64,000 nt of DNA from Candidula unifasciata (lineage: Eukaryota; Mollusca; Gastropoda; Stylommatophora; Geomitridae), in contig CAJHNH020007024.1 in NCBI GenBank assembly GCA_905116865.2, positions 152,001-216,000 on the forward strand. Direction: 5' to 3'. The position numbers and the translations under genes were made by a program. The notes under the pieces are model-generated. The model saw only the letters and a list, made by a program, of their open reading frames with translations, was not told where the DNA came from and made no database searches. Positions 11,600 through 25,183 of this stretch are shown piece after piece. Position 1 is the stretch's first letter; each line of letters begins with the position of its first letter.

Positions 11600-12320
11600 A
11601 TGTTTGGTTTCGTGTCACAGTATCAAATGCCTGCGCCTCAGGGATTGTTTAGGCTGTAGTAAAAAGGAAAACTATGATAGAAGGGCGGGTGTCTTGTCAT
11701 AGTGTTAGATGTTGGCAGTTCAGAGAGAGTTTGAGTTGTAGTTAAAAAAAACACAGCAAAACGGCAGCTATTGTGACATACTATTAGATGCCGGTCGCTA
11801 CCGGATAGTTTGAGTTATAGGAAATATTATAATAAAAAATAATAACAGAATTGTGACCGTTGTGTCATAGTGTCGGGTGCTGGTCGTACAGATATGGTTG
11901 AGAAGTAGTAAAAAGGAGAACTGTCAGATTATATTGTTAGAATTTGCAGCTCATGGAGGGTTTAAGTTGTAGGTCACAGGCAGCGCTACCAGGCGACGAA
12001 TAGGGCTGAAGCAATTTTAGGTGTTATATTAAAAAAATATATCGGTGATGTTTAGTTTCGTTGAGGGTGTTAGATCCTGTTTACCAAGGGTGTTGTTATG
12101 CTGAAGTAAAAGGAAGAATTTATGACAAAACGACGGCTGCTTTGTCATAGTATTAAATACCGGCGATTCAGGGATGGTTTAAGCTGTTGTAAAAAAAGGA
12201 GAACATATGACAGAAGGGCGGGTGTCTTGTCATAATTTTAGATGCTGACAGTTCAGCGAGGGTTTACGCTTTAAAAAAATTTAGAACGTATGCCAAAAGG
12301 GGGGACAGCATTTCAGGGCA
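11600..12320 (+). repeat. Ancient degenerate tandem repeat, unit about 80-90 bp
   Basis: The phrase 'gtcatagt-ttagatgccgg...ttcagggatggtttaagctgtagtaaaaagga...' recurs about eight times, for example near 11615, 11695, 11775, 11860, 11930, 12065, 12150 and 12228. Copies differ strongly, and one interval (about 11980-12050) contains unrelated sequence. The two best-preserved units are at 12145-12300. No coding capacity. Confidence 0.7.
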
Positions 12321-12329
12321 TATTGTGTT

Positions 12330-13085
12330 ATGCCTTTTATAATAAAATATGAAAACGGAGTGCACAGCTGGATAACGAATTTATTCCCAAGCACGCTATA
12401 CGATTGTTGATAAAGTCCGATCTGCATCTGGTCGTCCTGTTGAGATTGTAATAGGGCATCCGTGCAGCGAGTAGAGGAGATGATTAGAGGTGACAATAAA
12501 GTAATAGTAGACTTTGTAGTAGCTGCAATGGGTCGCACAGTGGTTTTTGGTCAACTGGCAACCCATTAATGACGTAGAAGTTGAGTGTTTAGCAAAAATG
12601 TGTTTTAGAAAACAGAGCACGCAGTTCTATGCAGCAGGTTTAGGATGACTGGTAATACGATGGGACAAGTTGGTGGAAATTATGTTGAAAAAAAGGGGAT
12701 AGTAGTGTATCTATTTTTTTTAATACAAGGTTTTCAATTTGTTATTGTCCTAAGTATTTTTTTTTCAGCCATTTTTGACTTATTTATTGACTTACCATCT
12801 TGGGTTGTCCCCATTTAGCTCAAAATATTATAGTCATTAAACTGCAACAGCCTTTGATGGTATAAGGTATTCCTGTGTACGTTAAAAAAAAAAAAAAAAC
12901 CATTATATAGCCATTGTTACACCGCTTACACAAAGAGCATTTAAAAGTGAACTCATAATTTTCTAGAGCATTCCACAAGAAATGGACGATATGCTTTACA
13001 TGACGTCTTTTGGTAGCCATTTTAGATTGCCTTGACCTGAGAGCAAAGTTCATTTTTTTTTTAAATCTGCTGGGTGCGAATTTGA
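12330..13085. other. No gene seen
   Basis: Short unsupported open frames only. There are T- and A-runs near 12713, 12758 and 12882, and no match elsewhere in the window. Confidence 0.45.
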
Positions 13086-13089
13086 TCCA

Positions 13090-13990
<901 letters not shown>

Positions 13991-14124
13991 AGAAGATGTA
14001 TATAATGATTTATGAGACCAACATCATGCTATCCGTTCATACTTACTATAATTCATCCTTTTATAAATGTTTGACTGGGCCAACCTATTAGAGAATACAA
14101 ATGTATCAAAATAAATCAAACAGC

Positions 14125-14190
14125 ATCATTCCGTTGGTGATTCGAACCCATGATCACCACTTATGCAGGCAGTGTTTAGACACTGTTTAA
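14125..14190 (-). repeat. tRNA-like SINE head, minus strand
   Basis: The reverse strand contains catgggttcgaatcaccaac, a good B box, preceded by an A-box-like stretch. There is no 7-bp acceptor stem to close the cloverleaf, so this is a SINE relic and not a tRNA gene. Confidence 0.45.
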
Positions 14191-14229
14191 ACATTGCGTT
14201 TATCAAATTTCTGCACAGTTCAACAAAAG

Positions 14230-16240
14230 ATCAGAAATAAGAGACATGTATAGACAGTCACTGGAACTGTCGGATCGTCATAAAGTGAACAGCCAACCTT
14301 ACACGATGGACGAGTCGTGACTCTGACTTCCCTAAGCGGGCAGTCACATTTCAAACTTAAACCCGTCCGAGGGGTATATAGTCCCTTATATTGATATATA
14401 CCTCTATCTGGTAAAATATTCATTTCTAGACACTCTAGTTGCTTTGATAAATCTTCATTTTCAAACTTGCAACTGTATGTTGAAGATTTCTGGTGTTTAA
14501 TTCAGAATTCATGTAAGCCGGTTTACTCCTTAGGCATGAATACAGGGGACTTCTTTCCTAGAGACGCCAAGTTTAGGTTTTAGCGGCCTTCTCTAGCCTG
14601 ATTCCTAAGTGTCAAGACGTGTATACAGTCTATGTAGAAAACTGGCGCATTCAAAGCACCAGTTCTATATTGGAAGATTTCCTAACCTTGGGTAAGTTGA
14701 TTATAGTTTACGAGTACCACAATATATGTCTTTTTAAAGTTAGCCACTGATGCAGAGAGGGAAGATTCAGCTGTGTGATCGCACAGAGTTGGGCCGTTCT
14801 TGATGTCCAGAGATCAGGCTCCGAACATTAAACCTTTCCCTGTGCAGACTAAATAGTTTGTGCTGTACATAACCCACACCATTTGTAAAGATATTAAACC
14901 CTACAAGTAATTATTCTCTGACCAGACAAACGAAGTTTTGTGCCTCCTAGCAGAGATTTGGAAACTGGGTCATCTTTTAAGTTAACTGCTGTGACCTCAG
15001 AGCTAGACGCTCTGAGTCAAAAGTGTGTTTGACACAGATTCAGTGGGTGTGTAGTGACCAGCCTGTGGAGACATAAAATGTATATAGGTACTAACTGTAT
15101 ACATTGTATGTCTGCGAGTGCAGATGTGAGGGTGGAAAGAGGATGATCTATGTGTGGTAGTGTCTATCTCCACTATTTACCTTGTTTTCTATCTGGTGTA
15201 CTAATTTACAGACAGATAAATGAAAGGAGACATTGTCTCCTGTTCTTGAGATTTACACTCAGAGGAATGGAGAAGGGTAGCAGAAGTGGGGTGAGCTGGT
15301 GTGTGATTAAAGTGATTAGTAATTCTGAGTTCTTTCCTGACAGGATGATACCTCCTTAGAGATCAGGCAGATGAATCACAGTCCAGCCAACAACCACCAA
15401 CCCATACCATTCTGGGCACCAAGTACACCCAAAAGTCCTGTATATTGTTGCCACTACCTCAACATGGCAAGAGCTTGTTTGTGAGTTCCAGGACTGGTGG
15501 ACAATTGCAGACACTTATGTCATCAATCCAAAGAAACAGTCTTCCAGAGCTTTGTTGGGCTCTTATGCAGTTCTTGTGTCCGCATCAGCCTGTACCAGAT
15601 CAAATCGAGGCATAGCTACCTATTGAGTCATCCACACTCAAATCAACATGGACTGAGGAGAGCAGGGACCTATGAACTGGGATAAGTGATCTATTAATTA
15701 CAATCATGCTCTCTTCCCACAGCACCTTGTCATTTCGATGATGAACTCATGTACCCTCAACGAACTATATCTGGCTGATTCAATATCTGGGTTGTGTCAT
15801 TAATTCCTGAACTCCATTAACTGATCACTCTTGATTATCAATTCATTTATTTTTGCATTTATATTGTACTTATTACGTGCACAAATTTTAATGGCTGACT
15901 TGGGTGTCCCTGTTTCACCATTCTAACTGTCCAGATTTTATGTTTGTGTGAATAAAAAGTGTAATCTGTGTTAACATGGCTATGATAGTATACTATCATA
16001 ACCTGGGGGCTACCATTTTATAGTAGTTGGGGTGTCCAGCCAAGTGTGCCTATGAATATTATATATTTTGTAGTGCCAAAGCTTGAGTTGCCCTACTCCT
16101 GAAATAAGTTGAGCGTATATTGGCCACGGGATATCCTTTAGACCAATACGAGCCAACGACTCAACATAATTATTTCAGAGTGCTGTTGGTTCTTAAAGAG
16201 AAATCCTTAAATCAGGCACGTGACAGGAGCGATATGTGAC
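14230..16240 (+). repeat. Interspersed repeat J, longer copy (about 2 kb), unclassified
   Basis: Homologous over most of its length, in inverted orientation, to 19395-20775. Matching landmarks: ataagggactatat with a cgga(c)gggt/cgagt block near one end, the ggttggactgtgaa/ggctggactgtgat block in the middle, and ccgtggccaatatacgctca plus caggttatgatag at the other end. No protein domain is recognisable and I cannot identify terminal inverted repeats or target duplications. Confidence 0.65.
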
Positions 16241-17493
16241 ACGGATTAAAGGGGGAAAATGGCAATATATTCGGCAAATTATAATTAGAAACAAAATAGA
16301 GAACCACCAAAAAGGACGTCCAAGAAAACTTTGTTAACAGAGGTGCTTGACTGGATTCTATCCATAGTTTCAAAAGGATCGCACTAGATAGAAAAGAATG
16401 AAAGTCTAGACTGTAAACCGTTTGCGAAGCATAAATGCACAACAAGATGATTGCACGGTCAGTTAACGATCTTTCATTCTGATCGCCATTCTCTCATTCT
16501 CAAACATTTCTTCGTTTCTGTGTAGGCCCTAAATAATGATTGCATACAGAGACTACGCCTCCGCTAATGAGCTTGGAACCCTTTCTCCAGGGTGTCAATC
16601 GGCCCATGGTTGCACTTACGACTAATGTTACCATGTTAATTATCACGTTACAGACAAGGAAACGAATCAACTCTCCACGCATTGGCGTCTCGGTTACCTA
16701 GTTCATAAGGATTATAATGTCAAATGATCGTTAACGCACGGGCGAAGTCAAAAATTAAAGACTCGACATCACCTAAATATAGACAACGAATGGTTATCTG
16801 TCATTATACCGTCCTACAGCTGTGAATCACCGACGGTTAAACCCCGGGTATCTCCGCAGCTTAATTAGTAAGTGTGCAATTATACAACACGGTTCACTCT
16901 GCAACACAACTGACACAGAGAACGCTTCTATCAAATTAAAGGTGCCAGGTGATAGGGATAGGCGCTAATATACAGAATGCTTCAATGAGCACACGCAAAA
17001 CAAATAACCTCACAACTTGGTTGCAGTGAAGGGCACACCGACAACACACGGATATTTGGATCAAACTTCAAAAATTTAACAAAAACAACAGACAAACTAT
17101 AGATACCCTATTTTTCTGTATATGAGTTGAACTAAGTTGAGTTGAATCCAGAACTGACACCACTGTACTCAGGGCACTCCCAGTTTAACTAAATGAAAAG
17201 CTGTCATATTCACATACGCAAAATCAGTCCCTCACGCCATCTCACGATCAACATCAGCTACGAAACTTAAACAGAATGCTAAAAGAATTTAATCGTCTCA
17301 TGTGGAATGGACGGTTTCGTTTTTTGAAGCACCACTCTGGCTTTTGCCGGGGGCCCTCAATATAGCCGGGCCATAAATATGGCCTCACGAGTGAAAGAGG
17401 TTTTGGGGACCTCTCCACTGGTGATCCTCATCCCCAAGGTGGCACTTTGTGTCACCGGGTGTTTAACGCTTGAGTGATGTCCTGGTGGGGTAC

Positions 17494-17555
<62 letters not shown>

Positions 17556-18969
17556 ATGATGTCCACAAGAACAGAACTAGTTCACTAGTGATATTCAGCC
17601 TACAATGGATCCCTAAAAATGGCAAAGTAGAACTTACGAAGGGAACAAGAAAACCTCATGCAGCCCAATCTCTGTCAGAGCTCTAATACGTTAAAGACAC
17701 TCTTAAAACAATCTATGACTGAACTAGAGAGAAGACTATCAGAAAAAAAAAAAAAAAAAACATTACTAACTAGAGCATGTTGTAAGGAGAGAAAGGAAAG
17801 AGGATACGAAACATAATGACTATTATTTAATTCATTTTGTATGATTACAAAAGGTATATTTCCAGGCAAGAAACGGACTCGAGAACTTGATGACAACCAG
17901 CAATATTGATAGAAAGAGGTCAGGAAGAGTAAAGAAATTAACACTTTGATTGCTTTGTCACATGCATGGGGTGGGACATCAGGGCCACGTGATATGTAAT
18001 TCTGTTGATCGTGTACGATGACGAATGATGGCCGCCAGTACTTTACGATGTGACACATGATGATGATGATGATATTTCCAGGGGCCCTGGGCGATTTTTC
18101 CACTAAAAAAGGGGTGATAGGATAAAGACGTGTGGGAAACATTGATCTGAAGAGAGGTATATAGAAGGACATCTGATAGTGTGAAATACAGATAAAATAA
18201 GCAGGTGCATTCGTTGAAGCGTAGAATACTTGCCATGATCAGTAGAATAACCTTGAGTTCGATCCTTGGTGAAAGGTCATTATTATTTTAATTATGAGCA
18301 TCCCCATCATCATCATGATTATTGCTATTGTTGTTATTGTTCTGAATTGTAATACAACACAGAAGCTCCAATTCTATAATGACCCTGTCTAATTATAGAC
18401 CTTGCCACTGCTTCGCTAAGTTGACACAATGGCCTGCCTTAGAAACAAGTGTTATATAATTACAGGAAACAACGAGCAATCGCGATTATTCAAATGGGGA
18501 AAGGAAAAGGAGGGGGAAAGGGGGACAGAGGCGAAATGATGGTGTGTTTTCTGTTTATTTCACAGCAGGGGGAAGATAAGACAGTTTGACACGCCGTGTC
18601 TCAGCATGCTGACGTCATTTTTACCCTCACCGGACACAGTTGAGCCCTGGCCCGGATGTCTTGAAACCCTTCTTAGATAGAATCGAATACGACTCTTCTT
18701 TTGCATGGATGTTAGAAATGAGATTTGTATTTGTGTATCCTATAACATCGCTGAATACAAACGGTAATTGTGTGCATGTATTTCCATCGCGTAATGGCGG
18801 AGCCTATTATGATAAAGAAATGATTATTTACTGTTAAACTGACTTGCTGTGGTTTCTCGAACTCTGTAATAAACTGATAACGGGAGCATCAGAATGATTC
18901 AGTTACATAGGCATCAGTAAAGCATATTTGTTTTAGCCCATTACATAGTAGCCTTTTTCTGCTTCTTTT
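16241..18969. other. Spacer between inverted J copies; no gene seen
   Basis: Holds a (GA)n run (17501-17552), a poly-A run (17742-17760) and a small (TGA)n at 18057-18073. A 165-codon minus-strand frame (17675-18172) lacks any recognisable domain and crosses the poly-A, so it is not called. Confidence 0.5.
17501..17552. repeat. (GA)n microsatellite
   Basis: About 26 uninterrupted GA units. Confidence 0.97.
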
Positions 18970-19120
18970 TCTTCGTTTTCTTCTTCTTCTTCTTCTTCTT
19001 CTTCTTCTTCTTCTTCTTCTTCTTCTTCTTCTTCTTCTTCTTCTTCTTCTTCTTCTTCTTCTTCTTCTTCTTCTTCTTCTTCTTTTTTTTTTCTTTCTTC
19101 TTCTTCTTCTACTTAAGCTT
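18970..19120. repeat. (TTC)n microsatellite
   Basis: About 35 TTC units from 18979, followed by a T-run and ttcttctacttaagct, the same exit sequence as at 100-115. That suggests relation to the dispersed purine-rich repeat at 76-420 and 13.1-14.0 kb. Confidence 0.9.
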
Positions 19121-19394
19121 CATTACTTCTTCATCGCAAGGGAGATATAAAGTTCGCCTTCCAGCTCTTTTGACATCTAGACTAGAGACACGTGTACTTT
19201 TTTTCTTTATGACCCTATCTCGTCGGCTTCGAGATTTTATAAGGAACTAGCTGTACCCTGCCACGTGTTGTTGTGGCAAAGTTTGGCTAAATGGAAAATC
19301 AACTTCTGGCGTTGTTTTTTTTTTTTTTTTTTTTGCGTGTGTAAATGACATTGACATCCCTGCCCATCCGAACTAAAATGGGGAGCAGGAATTG

Positions 19395-20775
19395 TAATAG
19401 GTAGTTGTCGCATATCACTCCTGTCGCGTGCCTAATGTAAGGATTTCTCCTTCAGAACCAACAGCACTCGGAAATAATTATGTTGAGTCGTTTGGCTCGT
19501 ATTGGTCTAAGGGATTCCCCGTGGCCAATATACGCTCAACTTATCTCTGGAGTAGGGCAACTCAAGTATTGGCACTACAAAATATGTCAGTATATGAATA
19601 CAATATTTCTAGGCACACTTGGCTGGACACCCCCACTACTTACTAAAGAAAGCCCCCAGGTTATGATAGTTCATTATCATAACCATGTTAACACATATAA
19701 TGAAGATACATGCACACACAACTGCTAAACACTTAAAAAGGTGACATAGAGAAACCTAAGTCAGCCATGAAAATGAATGCATGTAATCAGTATAATATAT
19801 ATACATATAATAGTGAAGTGAATTCCAGCTATCAGTGGAAGAATCTCAGAAAATAATGTCTAGATACCAAAGATACTACACAGACAGCAGGTCCTGGAGA
19901 TGGCATCTTGTCATCATTGGGAAACATAGGAGCTGTGAGGAATAAAGCAAATAAGGCATCAAACTGCACTTAGCCTCTTTCTGTCTATGATGCCTCCCTC
20001 AGCTCCTGATGATTCGACTGTCTTTGACTCTGGTAATTCTGCTCAACTGGATCTGGTAGTGAAAGAGTACCTCGCCATAGAGAACACAGCAACTGTACCG
20101 GTACTCAGCAAGTCTTTCCCACCAGTTAGGTCACAACAGGGTCTCTGAGCTACACCAAGCTCTAGCACTGGTAGGCTGTTTGGGTTATCTGCCTCCCCAT
20201 CGTGATGATGTCAGGAACCTTCACAGGTGTTAGCTGGTGGGTAGTTGGTTGATAGTTGGTTTATGGTTGGTTTATGGTTGGTTTATGGTTGGTGGGTGTT
20301 GGTTGGACTGTGAAACTTCTGCCAGCTCCTCACAAAGGATTCATCCCAAGCATAGGAAAAGTCCGAGTCATTCCAGATCGCCTTATGAAAGTGAAATTAT
20401 ACAGGCATAGATTGACACGTCTGGACGCTAGGAAGCTGGCAAGATAGAATGCTGCCCATACGCACTTCAGGCGTTGGTAAAAAAGGAGTTCCTAGTATAC
20501 ATGGGCAAGGAGTAAATCAGTTTCTAAGAAACCTCAAATAACTCCTCTAATATAAATTCATTATATATACATTTAAAAGTGGAGTTTAGTCAAAGCAACT
20601 AGAAAATGTAGACATAATAATGTTGTCCAATAAAGGCATATATATATAGATATAAGGGACTATATCTTTCCGGACGAGTCCAAGTTTGAATTTTGTGCCG
20701 ATTACAGGTAAGTCATGTTACCAGCCTTACGGACTGATGCGTAGTGGCTTATCATTCCACGACAGTAGTAAATGG
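19395..20775 (-). repeat. Interspersed repeat J, shorter copy, inverted
   Basis: Inverted relative of 14230-16240 with internal deletions (about 1.4 versus 2.0 kb). The best conserved part is 19395-19700, where the reverse of 15955-16240 matches with few changes. Includes a local triplication of ggtttatggtt near 20255-20290. Confidence 0.65.
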
Positions 20776-21414
20776 GGCTAGTGTAATATTTACAACATCA
20801 CCCTTCAAGTACCAGTACAACTACTACCACGACCACCACCACAATAGCTAAAATAATGTCACTGCTATCTGTTTTACCATCGGAGTAGACAGGGAGTCAT
20901 GAGCCAGAAGATTTGGCGCTGCATGGCTAGTGCTGTCGTCACGGACTGGTCAGGTTATGATGTATAATTTCGCTTCCCGACAGAAGAACGCCATAACCTT
21001 ACCGGCGGTCTTCGCATGAGAGCACTACGGTGTAACCGCCCAACCACAACTACTACTGCTGCTGCTACTTTGACTAGGTAAGGCAGTTACTGTGACTTAA
21101 AGCTATCTCAGTAAAGAGTGCGCCCCTCCCCCTCCCTCCTTAATTCGCCTACTCTTTCCCTCATCGAAGTAGTTGGGAGGGAAAAAAAAACAATTGTAAA
21201 GGAACGAAAACAGGCAAAATACACCATACTTAGGAAATGAACGCTATGGTAAACAGCACAGCTTAAAATTCCAACGCAGATGAAATAATTAAATCTATAT
21301 GAAAATAAATGGAAAGCTATGAAATTTCAGTGTAACTATGCAATCGGAAAGTTTAAAATGAAACATAAGTGTCCTTTTTTTTTTTTTTTTTAATATTAAG
21401 GGCCAAATGGTTAG
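20776..21414. other. No gene seen
   Basis: Contains small CAC/ACT-triplet-rich stretches (20817-20850, 21045-21065) and a T-run (21375-21391). No open frame of note. Confidence 0.45.
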
Positions 21415-21545
21415 TGTTGTCGCCACGACAGTGCAGGTGAGGATTTTATTTGGCCCCCTGGTTAAAAAAAATACTGCGGATTCGAACTCTGGTCTCCCGC
21501 ACAGGAGCCCAGTGTTCTAACCATTCGACTAAGCAACCATAAACA
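21415..21545 (-). repeat. tRNA-derived SINE head, minus strand
   Basis: On the minus strand it reads ggttgcttagtcgaatggtt (A box region) and cagagttcgaatccgcag (B box). The 5' half cannot pair with the 3' end as an acceptor stem. A short inverted copy of aatggttag lies at 21406-21416. Confidence 0.5.
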
Positions 21546-21760
21546 AACATACAAACGTTGATTTTTATATATATAAATTCCTAGGGATCCCTGTTGGTTT
21601 CCCTGGACAGTACCATAATATAGATTGGTTTACAGTAAGGCCTGAAATGAATATCTACTACTACTAAGCCTAACTCTAAACACCCTTATACTATAGAACT
21701 TCCTGGGGATTTTCCTACAAAATCTTGATGCCGATGAGATGTGGTCTTTTAAAATTAAAG
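21545..21760 (+). repeat. Interspersed repeat F, copy 1
   Basis: Shares ggttt-cctggacag-accat near the start and a tctggggattttc-like block near the end with 44925-45215, in the same order and orientation. Unclassified, no coding capacity. Confidence 0.45.
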
Positions 21761-22769
21761 ATGCTTTTCACTGATACAAATGCGTTGTAAGGGGTGTCTT
21801 GGTACTAAATGTTCTTTTCTTTCTCTAATAGAAGAGAATGGGGCTAGCCGAGAATGGAATTAAAAAGTTAGGGGGGGGGGGGGGATGGATGGAGGGTGCG
21901 TTAGCTGTCCTAATACTTGATTTGCTTTTATATTATAATATAATTTCTTTAGGCGGTTTTCCATCGTCGATGAATTTTGTTCCCAAATATTTAACTTCTC
22001 ATCTATTATTGTGCATTCTAATACTGTAATCAAGTTCTTATTCTTTCTTCTTAATTACATAACCTGATTTGTTTCCCCCAATTGATTCTCATATTATTTG
22101 TTTAAATTCTTCATTATTAAGTATAGGATGCTGCTGCAACTTCTTGGCTCCGTAAGTTTTAATGGCGATGTCAAGAGTACTTTTTTGATGTTACTAATAT
22201 TTTTGTTACTGATATGGCATCCTTGCATGTACTGTCATTGTAAGCAATTCACAGCAATGGTCTTCTTAAGACACTTCTTCTTACCAGGGCATTCTTGTTA
22301 GGTGTCCAAACCACTTCATTTGTTGTTCTTTTATGACCTGTAAGACTGGCTTTATTCCTATCATTCGTCTGATTTCATGATTTCGTAATCTGTCTTTCCT
22401 TGAAACTCCTGCAGCTCTTCTGAGGCATTTCGTCTCTGTTGTCACAATTTTACGTTCATTAAAGGATGTAAGTGTCCACGTTTGGCATTGATAGCATAGT
22501 GTTGACCAAAAAAATAGTTCTGATAAGATTCACTTTAGTACTCCGAGGTATCTGCTTGTGTGTCAACAGGGGAGATAGCTGGCCCATTACTTGATTAGCT
22601 TTGGCACATCTGAAGCTAATTTCTCTGTCCAGTTTTCCGTCTGATGTAAAAATTGCTCCCAAATACTTGAGTTCCTCCGTTTGTCTCAGGGTGTTGTTTT
22701 TTAATTTAATTTCTAAATTGTCTTTATGTCTTCATATAATCATTGTGTCTGTCTTCGTAGTGTTTATTT

Positions 22770-23306
22770 TCATATTATATTCCCTTTGTTACTAATTTGA
22801 TTTAGGTGGTTCTGTAGGCAATCCGTATTTTCTGCTATGAGTACCTGGTCGTCGGGGAAAAGTAATTCTGTAATATCTTCTTCATGATTAAAGTTGGTTT
22901 CGCTACATATGGTATCCATGTATGTTATAAAAAGAAGCGGCGATAGTACACAGCCCTGACGCACACCAGAGTTCACTATAAAAGTTCTTGACAGCCTTGC
23001 CTTTGATCTTATGCAGCATTTACTACGTGTATACAGGCTTTTGCAAATATTAATGAGATGATTGCTGATTCCTTTTTTCCCCATACATTCCAACAACATT
23101 TTCCTGTCGACTCTATCGAAGGCTTTTTCTTGGTCTATGAATGTCAACAAACATGTCTTATCATGTTCTATTGTCCACTCTGATAGCTGTCTCAATGTAT
23201 AAATGGCATCTGTGCAACTTCTGTTTCGTCGAAAGCCTATCTGTGCTTCTGAAAGTTGATACTCTCTCAATGGTCTCAGCCTTTTTTCGATGATCTTAGC
23301 ATTCAT
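22770..23306 (-). pseudogene. RTE-A reverse transcriptase core (broken)
   Basis: The 178-codon frame holds RT palm motifs in order: LTFIDQEKAFDRV (motif A, first catalytic Asp intact), SGVRQGCVLSPLLF (motif B) and LLFPDDQVLIAE (motif C; the usual FADD has become FPDD). This is the RTE-type arrangement with a GVRQGC motif. The enzyme would normally copy LINE RNA at a nicked target. The A-to-P change next to the catalytic aspartates, plus frameshifts on both sides, make it inactive. Fragments 22459-22662 (downstream) and 23529-23967 (linker) belong to the same ancestral ORF. Confidence 0.85.
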
Positions 23307-23528
23307 TTTCCCAGTGTGACTGAGAAGTGATATTCCTCTGTAACTAGTACATTCCCTCTTACTTCCTTTATTTTTCCACAGAGGGACAATGACAGCAGTC
23401 TGCCAATCTGATGGTGTTTCTTAATTTTCCCATGCCATTTGAAATATTCTCTTTAACCATATTGCTCCCGTTTCTACCGCTGCCTTGATGGCCCCAGCTG
23501 GTAGATCATCAATACCTGTCGCCTTTAG

Positions 23529-23967
23529 TCAAGGGGCGGTTCGAATGACATATTTTATTTCATCCAAAAATATACCTGGTTCTAGTTCCTCTGCTGTTAG
23601 TTCCGAGTTGTTTTTATGTTCTTCCCTGCTTTTATCTGTTTTATTGTAGCTAAGTAATGCTTCAAAGTAATTACTCCACCTTGCTAAAATTTTGGTAGGT
23701 TCTATTAAAGGTTGGCCAACTTCATCATTTATAATTTCTGTTGGGTTGAATTCTTCATTCCTGTTTCTCATGCATTTGATTTTTTGTAGTAGTTTTCCAC
23801 TGCTGTTCCTTCTTCTTCAGCCAGCTTGCATCCAAACTTTTCCCATGAATCTCTTTTGCTTTTCTGATAGTTCTATTTACTTCTCTTCTAACTATCCTGT
23901 ATGTTATGTAATCCTCTTCTGTTCTGCTCCTCAGCCAAGTGCCATAAGCTTTCTTTTTATTGCTCAC
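23529..23967 (-). pseudogene. RTE-A endonuclease-RT linker fragments
   Basis: Two overlapping minus-strand frames (23755-23967 and 23529-23771) encode the linker between endonuclease and RT: SNKKKAYGTWLRSRTEEDY, then REVNRTIRKAKEIHG, then ILARWSNYFEALL. The last resembles the W-YF-LL block that precedes RT in RTE elements. A frameshift separates them near 23760. Confidence 0.75.
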
Positions 23968-24309
23968 AATTCTTCATATTTCTCCAGACCACCATGTTGA
24001 GAGCTTACGCCCTATGTTACCTATGCTTTTAGTTCCAGATATTTCTTGTGCTATTTTCATAGTGGTGTCTCTAAAATTCAACCATTCTGTATTTACCCAA
24101 GAGTGTTTTGTGGAAGCTGTTCATAATTTTCCTGTAAGTTTTGCTGAAACGCTCACCTACTACATTTCTAGAACCCTAAAATAAACTTTTGCACACTTCA
24201 ATTATGTGTTCACTCATTTAATAACCAGCTATTACTCTCCATAACATGTCTGTAGAATGCTTTCTGCTGCTCTACGATTGTCACAGATAAGTTCTGACCT
24301 TATGTGATC

Positions 24310-25183
24310 TTCTTCTGCCTTTCTATCCCCCAATGGAGCATAGGCCCTCAACCAACTCACGCCAAGTCGTTCTATCCTTCGCCATTGCATGGAGATCTCC
24401 CCATGTCCTCCCAATCTTTCTAACCTCATTCTCCAGCTCTCTTCTCCATGTGTTTTTTGGCCTTCCTTTATTCCTATGCCCCTGAGGGTTCCAATGCAAA
24501 GACAATCTAGTTATGCTGTTCTCCTGTTTTCTCAGTGTGTGCCCTATCCAACGCCAGCGTCTTTTCCTCATCTTCTGATCCACTGGAGCCTGTTTAGTTC
24601 CCTCCCAAAGTTCTACATTAGTTATTCTATCATACCATATTATTCCCTCTATTCTGCGCAGGCACCAGTTAATGAATGTCTGTAATTTATTAGTAATTGC
24701 CTTGGTTGTTCTCCATGTTTCCGCCCCATACAATAGTACTGATTTGACATTAGAATTAAACATTTTTAGTTTAGTATTTCTTTTAATTTTTTTTTTTTGA
24801 CCTCCACAAATTCCCTAGTGCTATGAAAGCCCCTCTTGCCTTTTGTATTCTTATTTTAATATCTCTATCAGTTCCTCCATCTTATCTACATTACTGCCTA
24901 AATAGGTGTACGACTCCACGTCTTGGAGTGGGGTGCCATTAAGAGAAACCACATTACTGTTTGCCTGATTTATTCTCATTATCTTTGTCTTTCCTTTATG
25001 GATTTTCAGACCAAGCTGCTGTGATCTCGCATTAAGTATATTTAATTTATCTTGCATCTGGTTCCGTGAATGGGACAGAAGAGCAATATCATCAGCGAAG
25101 AACAGATCATCAAGCTGTTTTGTAGGGGTCCACTGAATTCCATTCTTGGTGTTAGCAGTTACTGTTTTCATAGTCCAGTCTAT
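24310..25183 (-). pseudogene. RTE-B RT C-terminal half and C-terminal domain
   Basis: Minus-strand frames 24851-25183 and 24323-24763 continue one ancestral ORF. The first has the catalytic motif C, LDDLFFADDIALLSHS, with both Asp present. The second has LLYGAETWRTTK, the block RRWRWIGHTLRK, then GHRNKGRPKNTWRREL and a terminal WRELVEGLCSIGG, all typical of RTE-type C-termini. A frameshift near 24780-24840 separates them. The upstream edge at 25183 is where SINE-A inserted: an IDWT residue run is duplicated across it. Confidence 0.88.

Larger units (their letters stand above)
22255..24308 (-). mobile_element. RTE-A: decayed RTE-type non-LTR retrotransposon (host of RTE-B)
   Basis: Read right to left, this covers the endonuclease-RT linker (about 24100-23530), reverse transcriptase (23306-22770) and the C-terminal region, including a KWFGHLTRM-like motif near 22290. 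It is split by frameshifts and stops. Its first 487 bp (24308-23822) are repeated, 97% identical by my count, at 29397-28911 on the other side of RTE-B, so RTE-B lies inside it. The endonuclease domain is absent, as in most 5'-truncated LINE copies. Confidence 0.85.

Noticed and set aside
17675..18172. 165-codon minus-strand frame
   Set aside because: Includes a poly-A/poly-Phe tract and a His/Ile run from small microsatellites; no domain recognised.
21415..21545. Genuine tRNA gene (minus strand)
   Set aside because: A and B boxes are present but no acceptor stem pairs; better explained as a SINE head. The same applies at 14125-14190.
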